From contig JAEDNJ010000081.1 in the NCBI GenBank assembly GCA_016302525.1, positions 1 through 6,803 on the forward strand: a stretch of DNA of 6,803 nt, in the 5' to 3' direction. The notes under the pieces were generated by a model. That model saw only the letters and a list, made by a program, of their open reading frames with translations, did no database searches and was not told where the DNA came from. Source of the DNA: Phascolarctobacterium sp. Its GTDB lineage: Bacteria > Bacillota > Negativicutes > Acidaminococcales > Acidaminococcaceae. Made by a program: the position numbers and the translations under genes. This document shows positions 1 through 5,985 of the stretch, piece by piece; the stretch's first letter is position 1, and each line of letters begins with the position of its first letter.

Positions 1-103
1 AAGCTTGCTTTAAGTAGCTTTTGCCGTTTTTGGCAGTGGTCATGAGCGTGGGAAATAGACATTTTTATGTGTTTAGAACAATTATAAAGGGTATGTTTTT
101 ACT

Positions 104-133
104 AAAAGAGCTTGTGTAGGCAGGCTCTTTTTT
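104..133 (+). terminator. Intrinsic terminator of an upstream transcription unit
   Basis: AAAAGAGCTTG (104-114) pairs with CAGGCTCTTTT (121-131), giving 11 pairs with one G-U. The loop is six bases (TGTAGG), and the 3' arm runs into six consecutive T (128-133). The upstream gene is not in the window. In frame 1 an open stretch of 14 codons ends at TGA 43-45 and could be its last codons, but that is too short to identify. Confidence 0.75.
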
Positions 134-287
134 CGTTAAAGGAAATAAAATGGCGGCTTGAGGGCTGCTATTTATTGGCTTCAATATTGCCTATACTTTT
201 ATTTATAGCCAAAAAGTCCTATCACAAGAGCTTGCACCAGAATAATAAAATTAGCAAGAAACAAAGCAAGCCATCAAATCTGGACCC
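134..287. other. Intergenic stretch with no supported gene
   Basis: Between the terminator and the gat promoter region I find no convincing gene. A ribosome-binding-like AAAGGA (138-143) lies six bases before ATG 150, but that frame stops after three codons at TGA 159-161. It then stays open to TAA 243-245 and would encode a hydrophobic peptide (GLLFIGFNIAYTFIY...). Another frame is open from TTG 112 to 297 but starts inside the terminator. The stretch is A+T-rich and may simply be spacer or a decayed small membrane-protein gene. Confidence 0.4.
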
Positions 288-310
288 GTTAACATAAACA
301 AAATGTTTAC
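288..310. promoter_or_regulatory. Inverted repeat overlapping the gat -35 box (candidate operator)
   Basis: GTTAACAT (288-295) and ATGTTTAC (303-310) are inverted copies matching at 7 of 8 positions around a 7-bp spacer. A second, perfect palindrome with a shifted centre, TAAACA-AAA-TGTTTA (295-309), lies within the same block. Both cover part of the -35 hexamer at 306-311, which is where a repressor would block RNA polymerase. I do not recognise the motif as the site of a known regulator, and the region is A+T-rich, so chance symmetry is possible. Confidence 0.35.
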
Positions 311-334
311 ATATATCTGGTAAAAGTGTATAAT
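306..334 (+). promoter_or_regulatory. Sigma-70/sigma-A type promoter of gatCAB
   Basis: The -35 box TTTACA (306-311; 5 of 6 to TTGACA) and a perfect -10 box TATAAT (329-334) are separated by exactly 17 bp. This is the best promoter in the window. Transcription should begin near 341, leaving a leader of about 92 nt before gatC. No terminator is seen between it and gatC, so it should drive the whole operon. Confidence 0.8.
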
Positions 335-369
335 TAACTATATATTGCTTAAAATAAGTATCATTATCT

Positions 370-408
370 AGAGGAGCTGCTTTAGCTGCTGTGCTGGGGG
401 CTCGCTCT
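370..408 (+). other. Possible hairpin in the gatCAB 5' leader
   Basis: AGAGGAGCT (370-378) can pair with GGCTCGCTCT (399-408), with one bulged G and a terminal G-U. The loop contains the direct repeat AGCTGCT (375-381 and 384-390), and the two AGCT copies could instead form a small 4-bp stem. The bases after it (AAATTTTAATAGG) are not a proper T tract, so this does not look like an attenuator. It ends about 25 nt before the gatC start and matches no riboswitch or T-box that I know. Confidence 0.3.
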
Positions 409-432
409 AAATTTTAATAGGATGGTGAAAAC

Positions 433-720
433 ATGAAGGTTTCTGCTGATGATGTCATTTATATGGCACAGCTCTCTCGCTTGAATGTTCCGGAGAATGA
501 GTTGGAAACTCTGACCGAGCAATTCAACAAGATTCTTGACTATGCTGAAATTCTGCAAAAGATTGATACCACCGGTATTGAAGGCTCCTCCAGCGTTCTG
601 CGCGTGAGCAATGTGCTGCGTGAGGACGTGGTTAAGGAAGGCGTAAGCCACGAGGATGCGCTGAAAAATGCTCCGGCTGTTCATAACGACGGCTTTAAGG
701 TGCCGCGTGTAATTGGTTAA
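433..720 (+). CDS. gatC: Asp-tRNA(Asn)/Glu-tRNA(Gln) amidotransferase subunit C
   Basis: This 95-residue protein has the usual length of GatC. In the family, GatC is the small helical belt that wraps around and stabilises the GatA-GatB complex in the cytoplasm; it has no catalytic site. Sequence support is the N-terminal helical stretch with [12 protein letters not shown] (14-25), the [17 protein letters not shown] segment (34-50), VLRED (61-65), and the C-terminal NAP (79-81) and GFKVPRVI (87-94) motifs. The position commonly carrying a Pro-Thr pair after the I/V-E reads GSSS here, a mild divergence. The start is ATG 433, preceded by AGGATGGTG (419-427), an imperfect Shine-Dalgarno. It is the first gene of gatC-gatA-gatB, and its stop codon abuts the gatA ribosome binding site, so translation is probably coupled. 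Confidence 0.95.
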   Translation: MKVSADDVIYMAQLSRLNVPENELETLTEQFNKILDYAEILQKIDTTGIEGSSSVLRVSNVLREDVVKEGVSHEDALKNAPAVHNDGFKVPRVIG

Positions 721-722
721 TG

Positions 723-729
723 AAGGAGG
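723..729 (+). promoter_or_regulatory. Ribosome binding site that sets the gatA start at GTG 738
   Basis: AAGGAGG lies directly after the gatC stop codon and eight bases before GTG 738. An in-frame ATG at 720 overlaps the gatC stop but sits upstream of this site and has no Shine-Dalgarno of its own, so GTG 738 is preferred. Confidence 0.85.
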
Positions 730-737
730 AACTAACT

Positions 738-2204
738 GTGAAACTCTATGAACTCACAGCTCACGAGGCACATGAGAAGCTCGTGCAAAAAGAAGTCAGC
801 TCCGTTGAATTAACTAAGGCGCTTTATGCTCGTATTGACGAAGTTGAAGACAAAGTAAATGCTTATGTTACCCTGGACAAGGAAAACGCTTTAGCACAAG
901 CTGCTAAGGTTGATGCAATGCTGGCTGCTGGCGAAAAAATTGCTCCGCTGGCAGGTATTCCTGGTGCGATTAAGGACAATATTTCTACTAAGGGCCTGCG
1001 TACAACCTGCTCCTCTAAAATGCTGAGCAATTTTGTACCCATTTTTGATGCCCATGTAATCAAAAATCTGCGTGCAGATGAGACTATCTTCTTAGGCAAA
1101 ACCAATCTGGATGAATTTGCTATGGGCTCCACCACAGCAACCTCTTACTTTGGTCCTACACATAACCCCTGGAATCTGGATTTAGTTCCTGGTGGTTCCT
1201 CTGGCGGTAGTGCTGCTGCTATTGCGGCTGGCGAGGCTATTTGGACCCTGGGCTCTGACACTGGCGGCTCTATCCGTCAACCAGCTTCCTTTAACGGCTG
1301 TGTGGGCATTAAGCCTACCTATGGTCGTGTTTCCCGTTATGGCTGCGTGGCCTTCGCTTCCTCTTTAGACCAAATTGGCCCCATCACCAAGGATGTGACC
1401 GACGCTGCTTTAGTGCTCAATACCATCTGCGGCCATGACAGCATGGACTCCACCTCTTTGGATGTAGAGGTGCCCGATTTTACGAAGGCTCTTGTAGCTG
1501 ATGTGAAAGGTATGCGTATTGGTCTGCCGAAGGAATATTTTGGCGCTGGCATTGATGAGAAGGTTAAGGCAGAGCTACAAAAGGCTATTGCTAAATTCCA
1601 GGAATTGGGCGCTGAAATCGTGGAGGTTTCTCTGCCGCATACTGAATATGCAGTAATTACCTACTATATTATTGCTCCGGCAGAGGCTTCTGCTAACCTG
1701 GCTCGTTTTGATGGCGTGCGCTACGGCGTGCGTAACCAGGAAGCAAAGTCTGCTCCCGAAATGACTACCCTGACCCGTACCGAGGGCTTTGGTCAGGAAG
1801 TACGCCGTCGTATTATGCTGGGCTCCTATGTACTCTGCTCTGGCTACTATGATGCTTACTATAACAAGGCCATGCAGGTGCGTACCCTGATTCGCAAGGA
1901 CTTTGAGGAAGCCTTTAAACAATGTGATGTGCTGCTGACACCTACCTCTCCTGTTGTGGCTTATCCTCTTGATGGCAAGATGGACCCGCTACAGGTTTAT
2001 ATGCTGGATGTAACCACTATTCCCGTAAATATGGCTGGTCTGCCCGGTATTTCTATTCCCTGCGGTTTTGCTGACGGTATGCCTGTGGGCATGCAATTAA
2101 TCGGTAATGTGCTGGACGAGGCAAGCATTCTGCGTGCAGCCTATACCTTTGAACAAGCAACCGCATATCACAAGGTTTTTGCACCGATTGGAGGTAACAA
2201 ATAA
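738..2204 (+). CDS. gatA: Asp-tRNA(Asn)/Glu-tRNA(Gln) amidotransferase subunit A (amidase)
   Basis: GatA hydrolyses glutamine to glutamate and sends the ammonia through a tunnel to GatB, where the misacylated tRNA is amidated. The product is 488 residues from GTG 738, normal for GatA, and belongs to the amidase-signature family. Visible motifs are GIPGAIKDN with the catalytic lysine at 79, GGSSGGS with the cis-serine at 154, and [10 protein letters not shown] with the nucleophile serine at 178. These numbers equal the published Staphylococcus aureus GatA triad (K79, S154, S178), which independently supports the GTG start. Other family blocks are [37 protein letters not shown] and LLTPTSP, and near the C-terminus [10 protein letters not shown]. 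The stop overlaps the gatB start by one base (TAATG), and the gatB ribosome binding site GGAGGT (2190-2195) lies inside the end of gatA, so GatA and GatB are probably made in coupled amounts. Confidence 0.97.
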   Translation: MKLYELTAHEAHEKLVQKEVSSVELTKALYARIDEVEDKVNAYVTLDKENALAQAAKVDAMLAAGEKIAPLAGIPGAIKDNISTKGLRTTCSSKMLSNFVPIFDAHVIKNLRADETIFLGKTNLDEFAMGSTTATSYFGPTHNPWNLDLVPGGSSGGSAAAIAAGEAIWTLGSDTGGSIRQPASFNGCVGIKPTYGRVSRYGCVAFASSLDQIGPITKDVTDAALVLNTICGHDSMDSTSLDVEVPDFTKALVADVKGMRIGLPKEYFGAGIDEKVKAELQKAIAKFQELGAEIVEVSLPHTEYAVITYYIIAPAEASANLARFDGVRYGVRNQEAKSAPEMTTLTRTEGFGQEVRRRIMLGSYVLCSGYYDAYYNKAMQVRTLIRKDFEEAFKQCDVLLTPTSPVVAYPLDGKMDPLQVYMLDVTTIPVNMAGLPGISIPCGFADGMPVGMQLIGNVLDEASILRAAYTFEQATAYHKVFAPIGGNK

Positions 2205-3649
2205 TGACTAAATATATTACCGTTATCGGCCTTGAGGTTCATGCCGAACTGAAAACTAAGACTAAAGCTTTTTGTGCTTGCTCCACCGAATTTGGCGGAC
2301 TGCCTAATACTCATGTCTGCCCTGTTTGTCTGGGTATGCCTGGCGCTCTGCCGGTTATGAACCGTCAGGTAGTAGATTTTGCCATTAAGGCAGGTCTAGC
2401 GCTGAACTGCGAAATCCAAAAGTTTAATAAATTTGACCGTAAAAACTACTTCTACCCCGATTTGGCTAAGAACTACCAAATCTCGCAATTATATCGTCCT
2501 ATCTGCTTAGGCGGTCATATTGATATTAATGTTGACGGCACTCCTAAGAGCATTGGTGTTACCCGTATTCACATGGAGGAGGATGCTGGCAAGCTGGTAC
2601 ACAGCGGCGCTTCTATTAGCACCTCTGATTCCTCTGCTGTTGACTACAACCGTGCAGGCGTACCGCTGATTGAAATTGTTTCTGAGCCCGATATGCGCAG
2701 TGCTGCTGAGGCTCGTGCCTACATGGAAAACCTGAAGGCTATTTTGGAATACACCGAGGTTTGCGACTGCAAGATGCAGGAGGGCAGCCTGCGCTGTGAT
2801 GCCAATGTTTCTATTATGCCCGTAGGTGCTAAGGAATTTGGTACGCGTGCCGAGATTAAGAACCTGAACTCCTTCCGTGCCCTGGAGCGTGCAATTAACT
2901 ACGAAGTAGAACGCCAAAAGGAAATCCTAGAGGATGGCGGTCATGTCGTACAAGAGACCCGTACCTGGGATGAGGCTAATGGTGTTACCCTGTCCATGCG
3001 TTCTAAGGAGGAGGCTCACGACTATCGTTACTTCCCTGAGCCGGACCTTGTACCCATTGAGCTGGATGATGCGTGGATTGCAAGGGTTCGTGCAACCCTG
3101 CCGGAGCTGCCGGCACAACGCCAGGCTCGCCTTATGGAGCAATACGGTCTGAGCGAATATGATGCTTCTAAGATTGTTTCCACTAAGGCTATGGCTGAAT
3201 ACTTTGATGCGGCTGTTAAATCTGCTAAGGATGGCAAAGGCGTAGCAAACTGGCTCCTGGGTGATGTTTCTGCTTATCTTAACAACGAGGGCATTACCAT
3301 TGCTGAATTCTCTGTCAGCCCCGATAATCTGGCTGAGCTGACCAATCTTTTGAAGGATAATGTCATCAATTCCAAGGCTGGCAAGAAGGTCTTCTCTGAA
3401 ATGGTGAAGGACAACAAGTCTGCTAAGGCTTTGGTTAAGGAGCTGGGCTTAGAGCAGGTGAGTGATACTGGCGCTATTGAGGCTCTGGTTGACGAGGTGC
3501 TGGCTGCAAATCCGCAGTCCGTGGCTGACTTTAAGGCTGGCAAGGAAAAGGCTATCGGCTTCCTGACTGGTCAGGTTATGAAGAAATCTCGTGGCAAGGC
3601 AAATCCGCCCATGGTACAGGCTATGCTGCGCGAAAAGATGAGCAAATAA
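2204..3649 (+). CDS. gatB: Asp-tRNA(Asn)/Glu-tRNA(Gln) amidotransferase subunit B
   Basis: GatB binds the misacylated tRNA, activates the side-chain carboxylate with ATP, and amidates it with ammonia from GatA. At 481 residues it is full length. The catalytic cradle shows GLEVHAEL (9-16), YFYPDLAKNYQISQ (82-95), HMEEDAGK (123-130), DYNRAGVPL (147-155), MQEGSLRCD (191-199), GTRAEIKNLNS (213-223) and DYRYFPEPD (273-281). Cysteines 24, 26, 39 and 42 (CAC and CPVC) fit the zinc-binding form of GatB. The last 150 or so residues are the helical tail domain shared with YqeY, which contacts the tRNA elbow; it includes ANWLLGDVSAYLN and ends in GFLTGQVMKKSRGKANP. The ATG overlaps the gatA stop, with GGAGGT eight bases upstream. 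Whether the complex serves Gln, Asn or both depends on which aminoacyl-tRNA synthetases the genome lacks, which is not visible here. Confidence 0.97.
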   Translation: MTKYITVIGLEVHAELKTKTKAFCACSTEFGGLPNTHVCPVCLGMPGALPVMNRQVVDFAIKAGLALNCEIQKFNKFDRKNYFYPDLAKNYQISQLYRPICLGGHIDINVDGTPKSIGVTRIHMEEDAGKLVHSGASISTSDSSAVDYNRAGVPLIEIVSEPDMRSAAEARAYMENLKAILEYTEVCDCKMQEGSLRCDANVSIMPVGAKEFGTRAEIKNLNSFRALERAINYEVERQKEILEDGGHVVQETRTWDEANGVTLSMRSKEEAHDYRYFPEPDLVPIELDDAWIARVRATLPELPAQRQARLMEQYGLSEYDASKIVSTKAMAEYFDAAVKSAKDGKGVANWLLGDVSAYLNNEGITIAEFSVSPDNLAELTNLLKDNVINSKAGKKVFSEMVKDNKSAKALVKELGLEQVSDTGAIEALVDEVLAANPQSVADFKAGKEKAIGFLTGQVMKKSRGKANPPMVQAMLREKMSK

Positions 3650-3701
3650 GCGGCGTTTTGCTGGCAAGACTGCTTCTTGTGAGCGGGATATACTTATGAG
3701 C

Positions 3702-3716
3702 ATAATCTAGGATTAT
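3702..3716. repeat. Short perfect inverted repeat upstream of the HAD promoter
   Basis: ATAATC (3702-3707) and GATTAT (3711-3716) form a perfect 6-bp palindrome around TAG. It ends three bases before the candidate -35 box at 3720, where an activator or repressor could bind. The block is A+T-rich and short, so chance is a real alternative. Nothing else in 3650-3733 looks functional apart from a weak 6-bp hairpin (GCAAGA 3664-3669 with TCTTGT 3675-3680) that lacks a T tract. Confidence 0.25.
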
Positions 3717-3719
3717 TCT

Positions 3720-3748
3720 TTGCGATAAACAATAAAAGGTGCTAAAAT
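3720..3748 (+). promoter_or_regulatory. Candidate promoter of the HAD phosphatase gene, overlapping the gat terminator
   Basis: TTGCGA (3720-3725; 4 of 6) and TAAAAT (3743-3748; 5 of 6) are spaced by 17 bp. A TG one base before the -10 box (3740-3741) makes an extended -10. The predicted start, near 3755, falls in the terminator loop, so the new transcript would carry only the 3' arm and could not fold the terminator. Only 31 bp separate the terminator T tract from the gene, leaving no room for a promoter downstream. An alternative, TTGTGA (3677-3682) with CATAAT (3701-3706) at 18 bp, would be stopped by the terminator. Confidence 0.5.
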
Positions 3749-3778
3749 ATAGGAGAACTGTATTTTAGCACCTTTTTT
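3734..3778 (+). terminator. Intrinsic terminator of the gatCAB operon
   Basis: GGTGCTAAAATA (3738-3749) pairs perfectly with TATTTTAGCACC (3761-3772), giving 12 bp around an 11-base loop. Flanking A (3734-3737) and T (3773-3776) can extend the stem to 16 bp. Six T follow (3773-3778). It lies 84 bp after the gatB stop and should end gat transcripts. Confidence 0.9.
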
Positions 3779-3809
3779 CTAAACCGTGTTTTGCCATGAA
3801 AGGAAACTT

Positions 3810-4523
3810 ATGTTGAATTTGCAACCGAAGAATTTTAAAATCATCCTGTGGGATATGGATGGCACCCTGCTGGATTTTTATCCGGCGGAGCGCTATGCTA
3901 TCACCACCACGATGGCAGAGTTTGGTCTGCCCAGCTGTACTGATAACATGGTGAGCCGCTATTCAAAAATTAACGAGCAGTATTGGAAGCGCATGGAGCT
4001 GGGCGAGATTACGAAAGAGCAGGTGCTCTTAGGGCGCTTTGAGACCTTCTTCAAGGAAGAGGGCCTAGTTGATTTTACTGATTTTGCTAGCTTTAATGCG
4101 CGGTATCAGGAAAACCTGGGAGCAAGGGTCTTCTTTCATGATAAGGCCTACGAAATTGCAGCCGCATTAAAGGGCAAGGTGCTGCAATACGCCGTGACTA
4201 ATGGCACCACTACGGCCCAGACCTTGAAGCTGAAAAACTCTGGCTTAGACAAAATCTTTGATGCTGTCTTTATTTCTGATAAAATTGGTGCCCAAAAACC
4301 AAGCCAGGGCTTTTGCGACTATGTCAAGGCGCACATTCCTGCTGTGCCCAGGGAGGAAATTCTCATCATTGGCGATTCCTTGACTAGTGATATGGCTACT
4401 GGCAATAAGCTGGGCGTGAAGTGTTGCTGGTTCAACCCAGACCATAAGCCTGTGCCTACAGATGGAAGCGTGCAGCTGGACTACATTATCAGCAGCCTTA
4501 TCGAAATAGAAAAATTTATCTAA
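3810..4523 (+). CDS. HAD-superfamily phosphatase, YjjG/YfnB-like (probable 5'-nucleotidase)
   Basis: The 237-residue cytosolic protein has all four haloacid dehalogenase motifs. Motif I is WDMDGTLLD with nucleophile Asp15 and acid/base Asp17. Motif II is VTNGT with Thr130. Motif III is the lysine of GAQKP (Lys163). Motif IV is IIGDSLTSDM with magnesium ligands Asp189 and Asp194. Residues of about 24-110 form the alpha-helical C1 cap typical of this subgroup. The GAQKP segment and the LGVKCCWFNP ending resemble YjjG/YfnB, enzymes that dephosphorylate nucleoside monophosphates, including non-canonical ones; the exact substrate cannot be read from sequence. ATG 3810 is chosen because GAAAGGAAA lies just upstream. 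A GTG at 3786 in the same frame would add eight residues before motif I without a good ribosome binding site. No terminator is seen between this gene and alr, so some read-through into alr is likely. Confidence 0.88.
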   Translation: MLNLQPKNFKIILWDMDGTLLDFYPAERYAITTTMAEFGLPSCTDNMVSRYSKINEQYWKRMELGEITKEQVLLGRFETFFKEEGLVDFTDFASFNARYQENLGARVFFHDKAYEIAAALKGKVLQYAVTNGTTTAQTLKLKNSGLDKIFDAVFISDKIGAQKPSQGFCDYVKAHIPAVPREEILIIGDSLTSDMATGNKLGVKCCWFNPDHKPVPTDGSVQLDYIISSLIEIEKFI

Positions 4524-4535
4524 GCATAGCAAACC

Positions 4536-4564
4536 TTGACAAATTGTGTTATTCGATATATCCT
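4536..4564 (+). promoter_or_regulatory. Promoter of alr
   Basis: A perfect TTGACA (4536-4541) begins 13 bp after the HAD stop codon. At a 17-bp spacing the -10 box reads TATCCT (4559-4564; 4 of 6). TATATC at 4557 (15-bp spacing) is a weaker alternative. The good -35 and poor -10 suggest moderate strength or a need for help. The leader to alr would be about 30 nt. Confidence 0.6.
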
Positions 4565-4602
4565 ATAGAGTGTATTTGTTTTTTAGTTAAGGAGGCCTTA
4601 GG

Positions 4603-5721
4603 GTGTATATTCAAAGAGGCGCATGGGCAGAAATTAATCTTGATGCTGTTGCGAACAATGTACGCACGGCTAAGGCTAGCCTGAAGCCAGGCACAAAGCT
4701 CTGCGCTGTGGTCAAGGCGGATGCCTATGGTCATGGTGCTGTGCGTGTGGCTCAGGAGGCGGCTCGTAATGGGGCTGATTTCTTTGCTGTGGCCCTGCTG
4801 CAGGAGGGTGTTGCCCTAAGAGATGCGGGCATTGATTTGCCTATTCTGGTACTAGGGGCGATGCTGCCCAATGTGGCAGATTTAGTTGTTCGCTATGATA
4901 TAAGCCATGCTGTGTTTGACGAGGAGCGGCTTTTTGCTCTCAACGAGGCTGCCCTGCGCCAGCATAAGAAGGCTAAAATACATCTAAAAATTGATACCGG
5001 TATGCACCGCATTGGCGTGCATGTGAAGGATGCCGGTCGCTTTGCTAAGCTGGCTGCCAGCCTGCCCGGCATTGAGCTGGAGGGCGTGTTTAGCCACTTT
5101 GCCACGGCTGATGCTGATGATAAAGATTACGCTGCCTATCAATTTGCACGCTTTCAGGAGGCTCTTAAGCTGATTGAGGCAGAGGGTGTGAAGATTCCGC
5201 TTCGTCATATCTGCAACAGTGCTGCGTTGACGGAGCTAGAGGAATATCAGCTGGACATGGTGCGTCAGGGCATAACCCTCTACGGCCTGCACCCGGCGCA
5301 CATGATTTCCTGCTACAAAAATTTTGAGCCGGTAATGACGGTAAAAACCCTTGTTTCCTATGTCAAGCGCTTGCCTGCAGGCAGCTCTATTGGCTACGGC
5401 AGGAGCTTTACTACCAAAAGACCCAGCGTTATCGCCACTATTCCCATTGGCTATGCTGATGGAGTGAGCCGCCAGCTGTCCAATAAAGGCTATATGCTGG
5501 TGAATGGCGAAAAAGCTCCCATTGTGGGCAAGGTGTGCATGGATCAATTAATGCTAGATGTCACCGATATCCCCGAGGTTAAGGTTGGGGATGAGGTTAT
5601 TGTTTTTGGCGGTCACGAGCTGCCTATGGAGCTGGTGGCAGAATGGGCAAACACGATTTGCTATGAGTTGGTTTGCGCCGTAAGCCCCAGAGTGCCCCGC
5701 GAATATGTGCGGGGAAATTAA
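4603..5721 (+). CDS. alr: Alanine racemase
   Basis: Alr is a PLP enzyme that interconverts L- and D-alanine and supplies D-alanine for peptidoglycan. The 372-residue protein has the normal length. The N-terminal TIM barrel carries the PLP lysine in AVVKADAYGHG (Lys38), followed by KIDTGMHRIG with Arg136, VFSHFATAD, CNSAAL and MVRQGITLYG. The C-terminal beta domain carries the catalytic tyrosine in IGYGRSF (Tyr265), PIGYADG, and VCMDQ (Met313-Asp314), which lies at the substrate entrance. Arg136 and Tyr265 have the same numbers as in the Geobacillus enzyme. The start is GTG 4603, with AAGGAGG (4589-4595) seven bases upstream; no ATG start fits as well. It appears to be its own transcription unit, with a TTGACA promoter before it and an intrinsic terminator after it. 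Active-site residues look intact. It could be a second, catabolic racemase if the genome has another copy, which the window cannot show. Confidence 0.96.
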   Translation: MYIQRGAWAEINLDAVANNVRTAKASLKPGTKLCAVVKADAYGHGAVRVAQEAARNGADFFAVALLQEGVALRDAGIDLPILVLGAMLPNVADLVVRYDISHAVFDEERLFALNEAALRQHKKAKIHLKIDTGMHRIGVHVKDAGRFAKLAASLPGIELEGVFSHFATADADDKDYAAYQFARFQEALKLIEAEGVKIPLRHICNSAALTELEEYQLDMVRQGITLYGLHPAHMISCYKNFEPVMTVKTLVSYVKRLPAGSSIGYGRSFTTKRPSVIATIPIGYADGVSRQLSNKGYMLVNGEKAPIVGKVCMDQLMLDVTDIPEVKVGDEVIVFGGHELPMELVAEWANTICYELVCAVSPRVPREYVRGN

Positions 5722-5739
5722 TACGCTTTCCCTTATTTT

Positions 5740-5787
5740 ATGACTGCTGGGCTCTTAGGAGTTGCTTTTTCCGGCAGTCATTTTTTT
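5740..5787 (+). terminator. Intrinsic terminator of alr
   Basis: ATGACTGCTGG (5740-5750) pairs with CCGGCAGTCAT (5771-5781) over 11 bp with one G-U. The loop is 20 bases and can form a small inner CTC/GAG stem. Seven T follow (5781-5787). It begins 18 bases after the alr stop. Confidence 0.88.
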
Positions 5788-5788
5788 C

Positions 5789-5817
5789 TTGCTTAAAGCT
5801 GCAAGATATTATATGAT
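5789..5817 (+). promoter_or_regulatory. Possible promoter of the TPR-like gene
   Basis: TTGCTT (5789-5794; 3 of 6) and TATGAT (5812-5817; 5 of 6) are 17 bp apart, directly after the alr terminator. Transcription would start near 5824. The surrounding run is A+T-rich, so neighbouring -10-like words are possible. A promoter is expected here because the terminator separates this gene from alr. Confidence 0.45.
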
Positions 5818-5823
5818 TATATA

Positions 5824-5985
5824 AAAAGAAGAAGCTCGCTCCTGTGAGCTGTAGAAAGCATTGTTTATTGAGCCGTGCGGCTATAAGGGTGAGGTTACAT
5901 AAGGAGGCTTAGCCCATAGGGCAGCTGTAGGCTGCCCAGTTGTGTGTAAGAGCATGGCGTAGCCAGGCTCGGAAAGGATAAAGCT
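5824..5985 (+). other. Structured 5' leader of the TPR-like gene
   Basis: About 160 nt without a coding frame can form four hairpins in series. They are AGCTCGC/GTGAGCT (5833-5850, loop TCCT), AGCC/GGCT (5871-5882), GGGCAGC/GCTGCCC (5919-5937, loop TGTAG), and GAGC-A-TGGC/GCCA-G-GCTC (5950-5970, loop GTA, one A-G mismatch). The last ends one base before the ribosome binding region of the gene. GCCC (5912-5915) can instead pair with GGGC (5919-5922), which would break the third hairpin. An AAGGAGG (5901-5907) has no start codon within reach. None of the stems is followed by a T tract. I recognise no known riboswitch, T-box or small RNA. Confidence 0.4.

Noticed and set aside
112..297. 61-codon open frame from TTG 112 with a hydrophobic middle and basic tail
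   Set aside because: The start lies inside the terminator stem-loop, there is no spaced ribosome binding site, and the stop runs into the gat promoter region. Composition alone does not support a gene.
382..684. 100-codon open frame on the minus strand over gatC
   Set aside because: It lies antisense to a certain gatC and has no recognisable protein character; it is a shadow of gatC codon structure. The same applies to the other minus-strand frames under gatA, gatB, the HAD gene, alr and the TPR-like gene.
720..737. ATG 720 as the gatA start
   Set aside because: It would place the AAGGAGG inside the coding region and leave no Shine-Dalgarno upstream. GTG 738 also gives catalytic residue numbers that match the S. 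aureus enzyme.
2227..2331. Cysteines 24, 26, 39 and 42 of GatB as something unusual
   Set aside because: CxC plus CxxC zinc-type cysteines are known in a major class of bacterial GatB proteins, so this is normal variation.
2934..3152. 72-codon plus-strand frame inside gatB
   Set aside because: It is wholly contained in gatB in another frame, where the GatB motifs are unambiguous.
5970..5985. Resemblance of CGGAAAGGATAAAGC to the apical GGAA region of bacterial SRP RNA
   Set aside because: The flanking sequence does not form the required SRP domain IV helix, and this segment is the ribosome binding site of the following gene.
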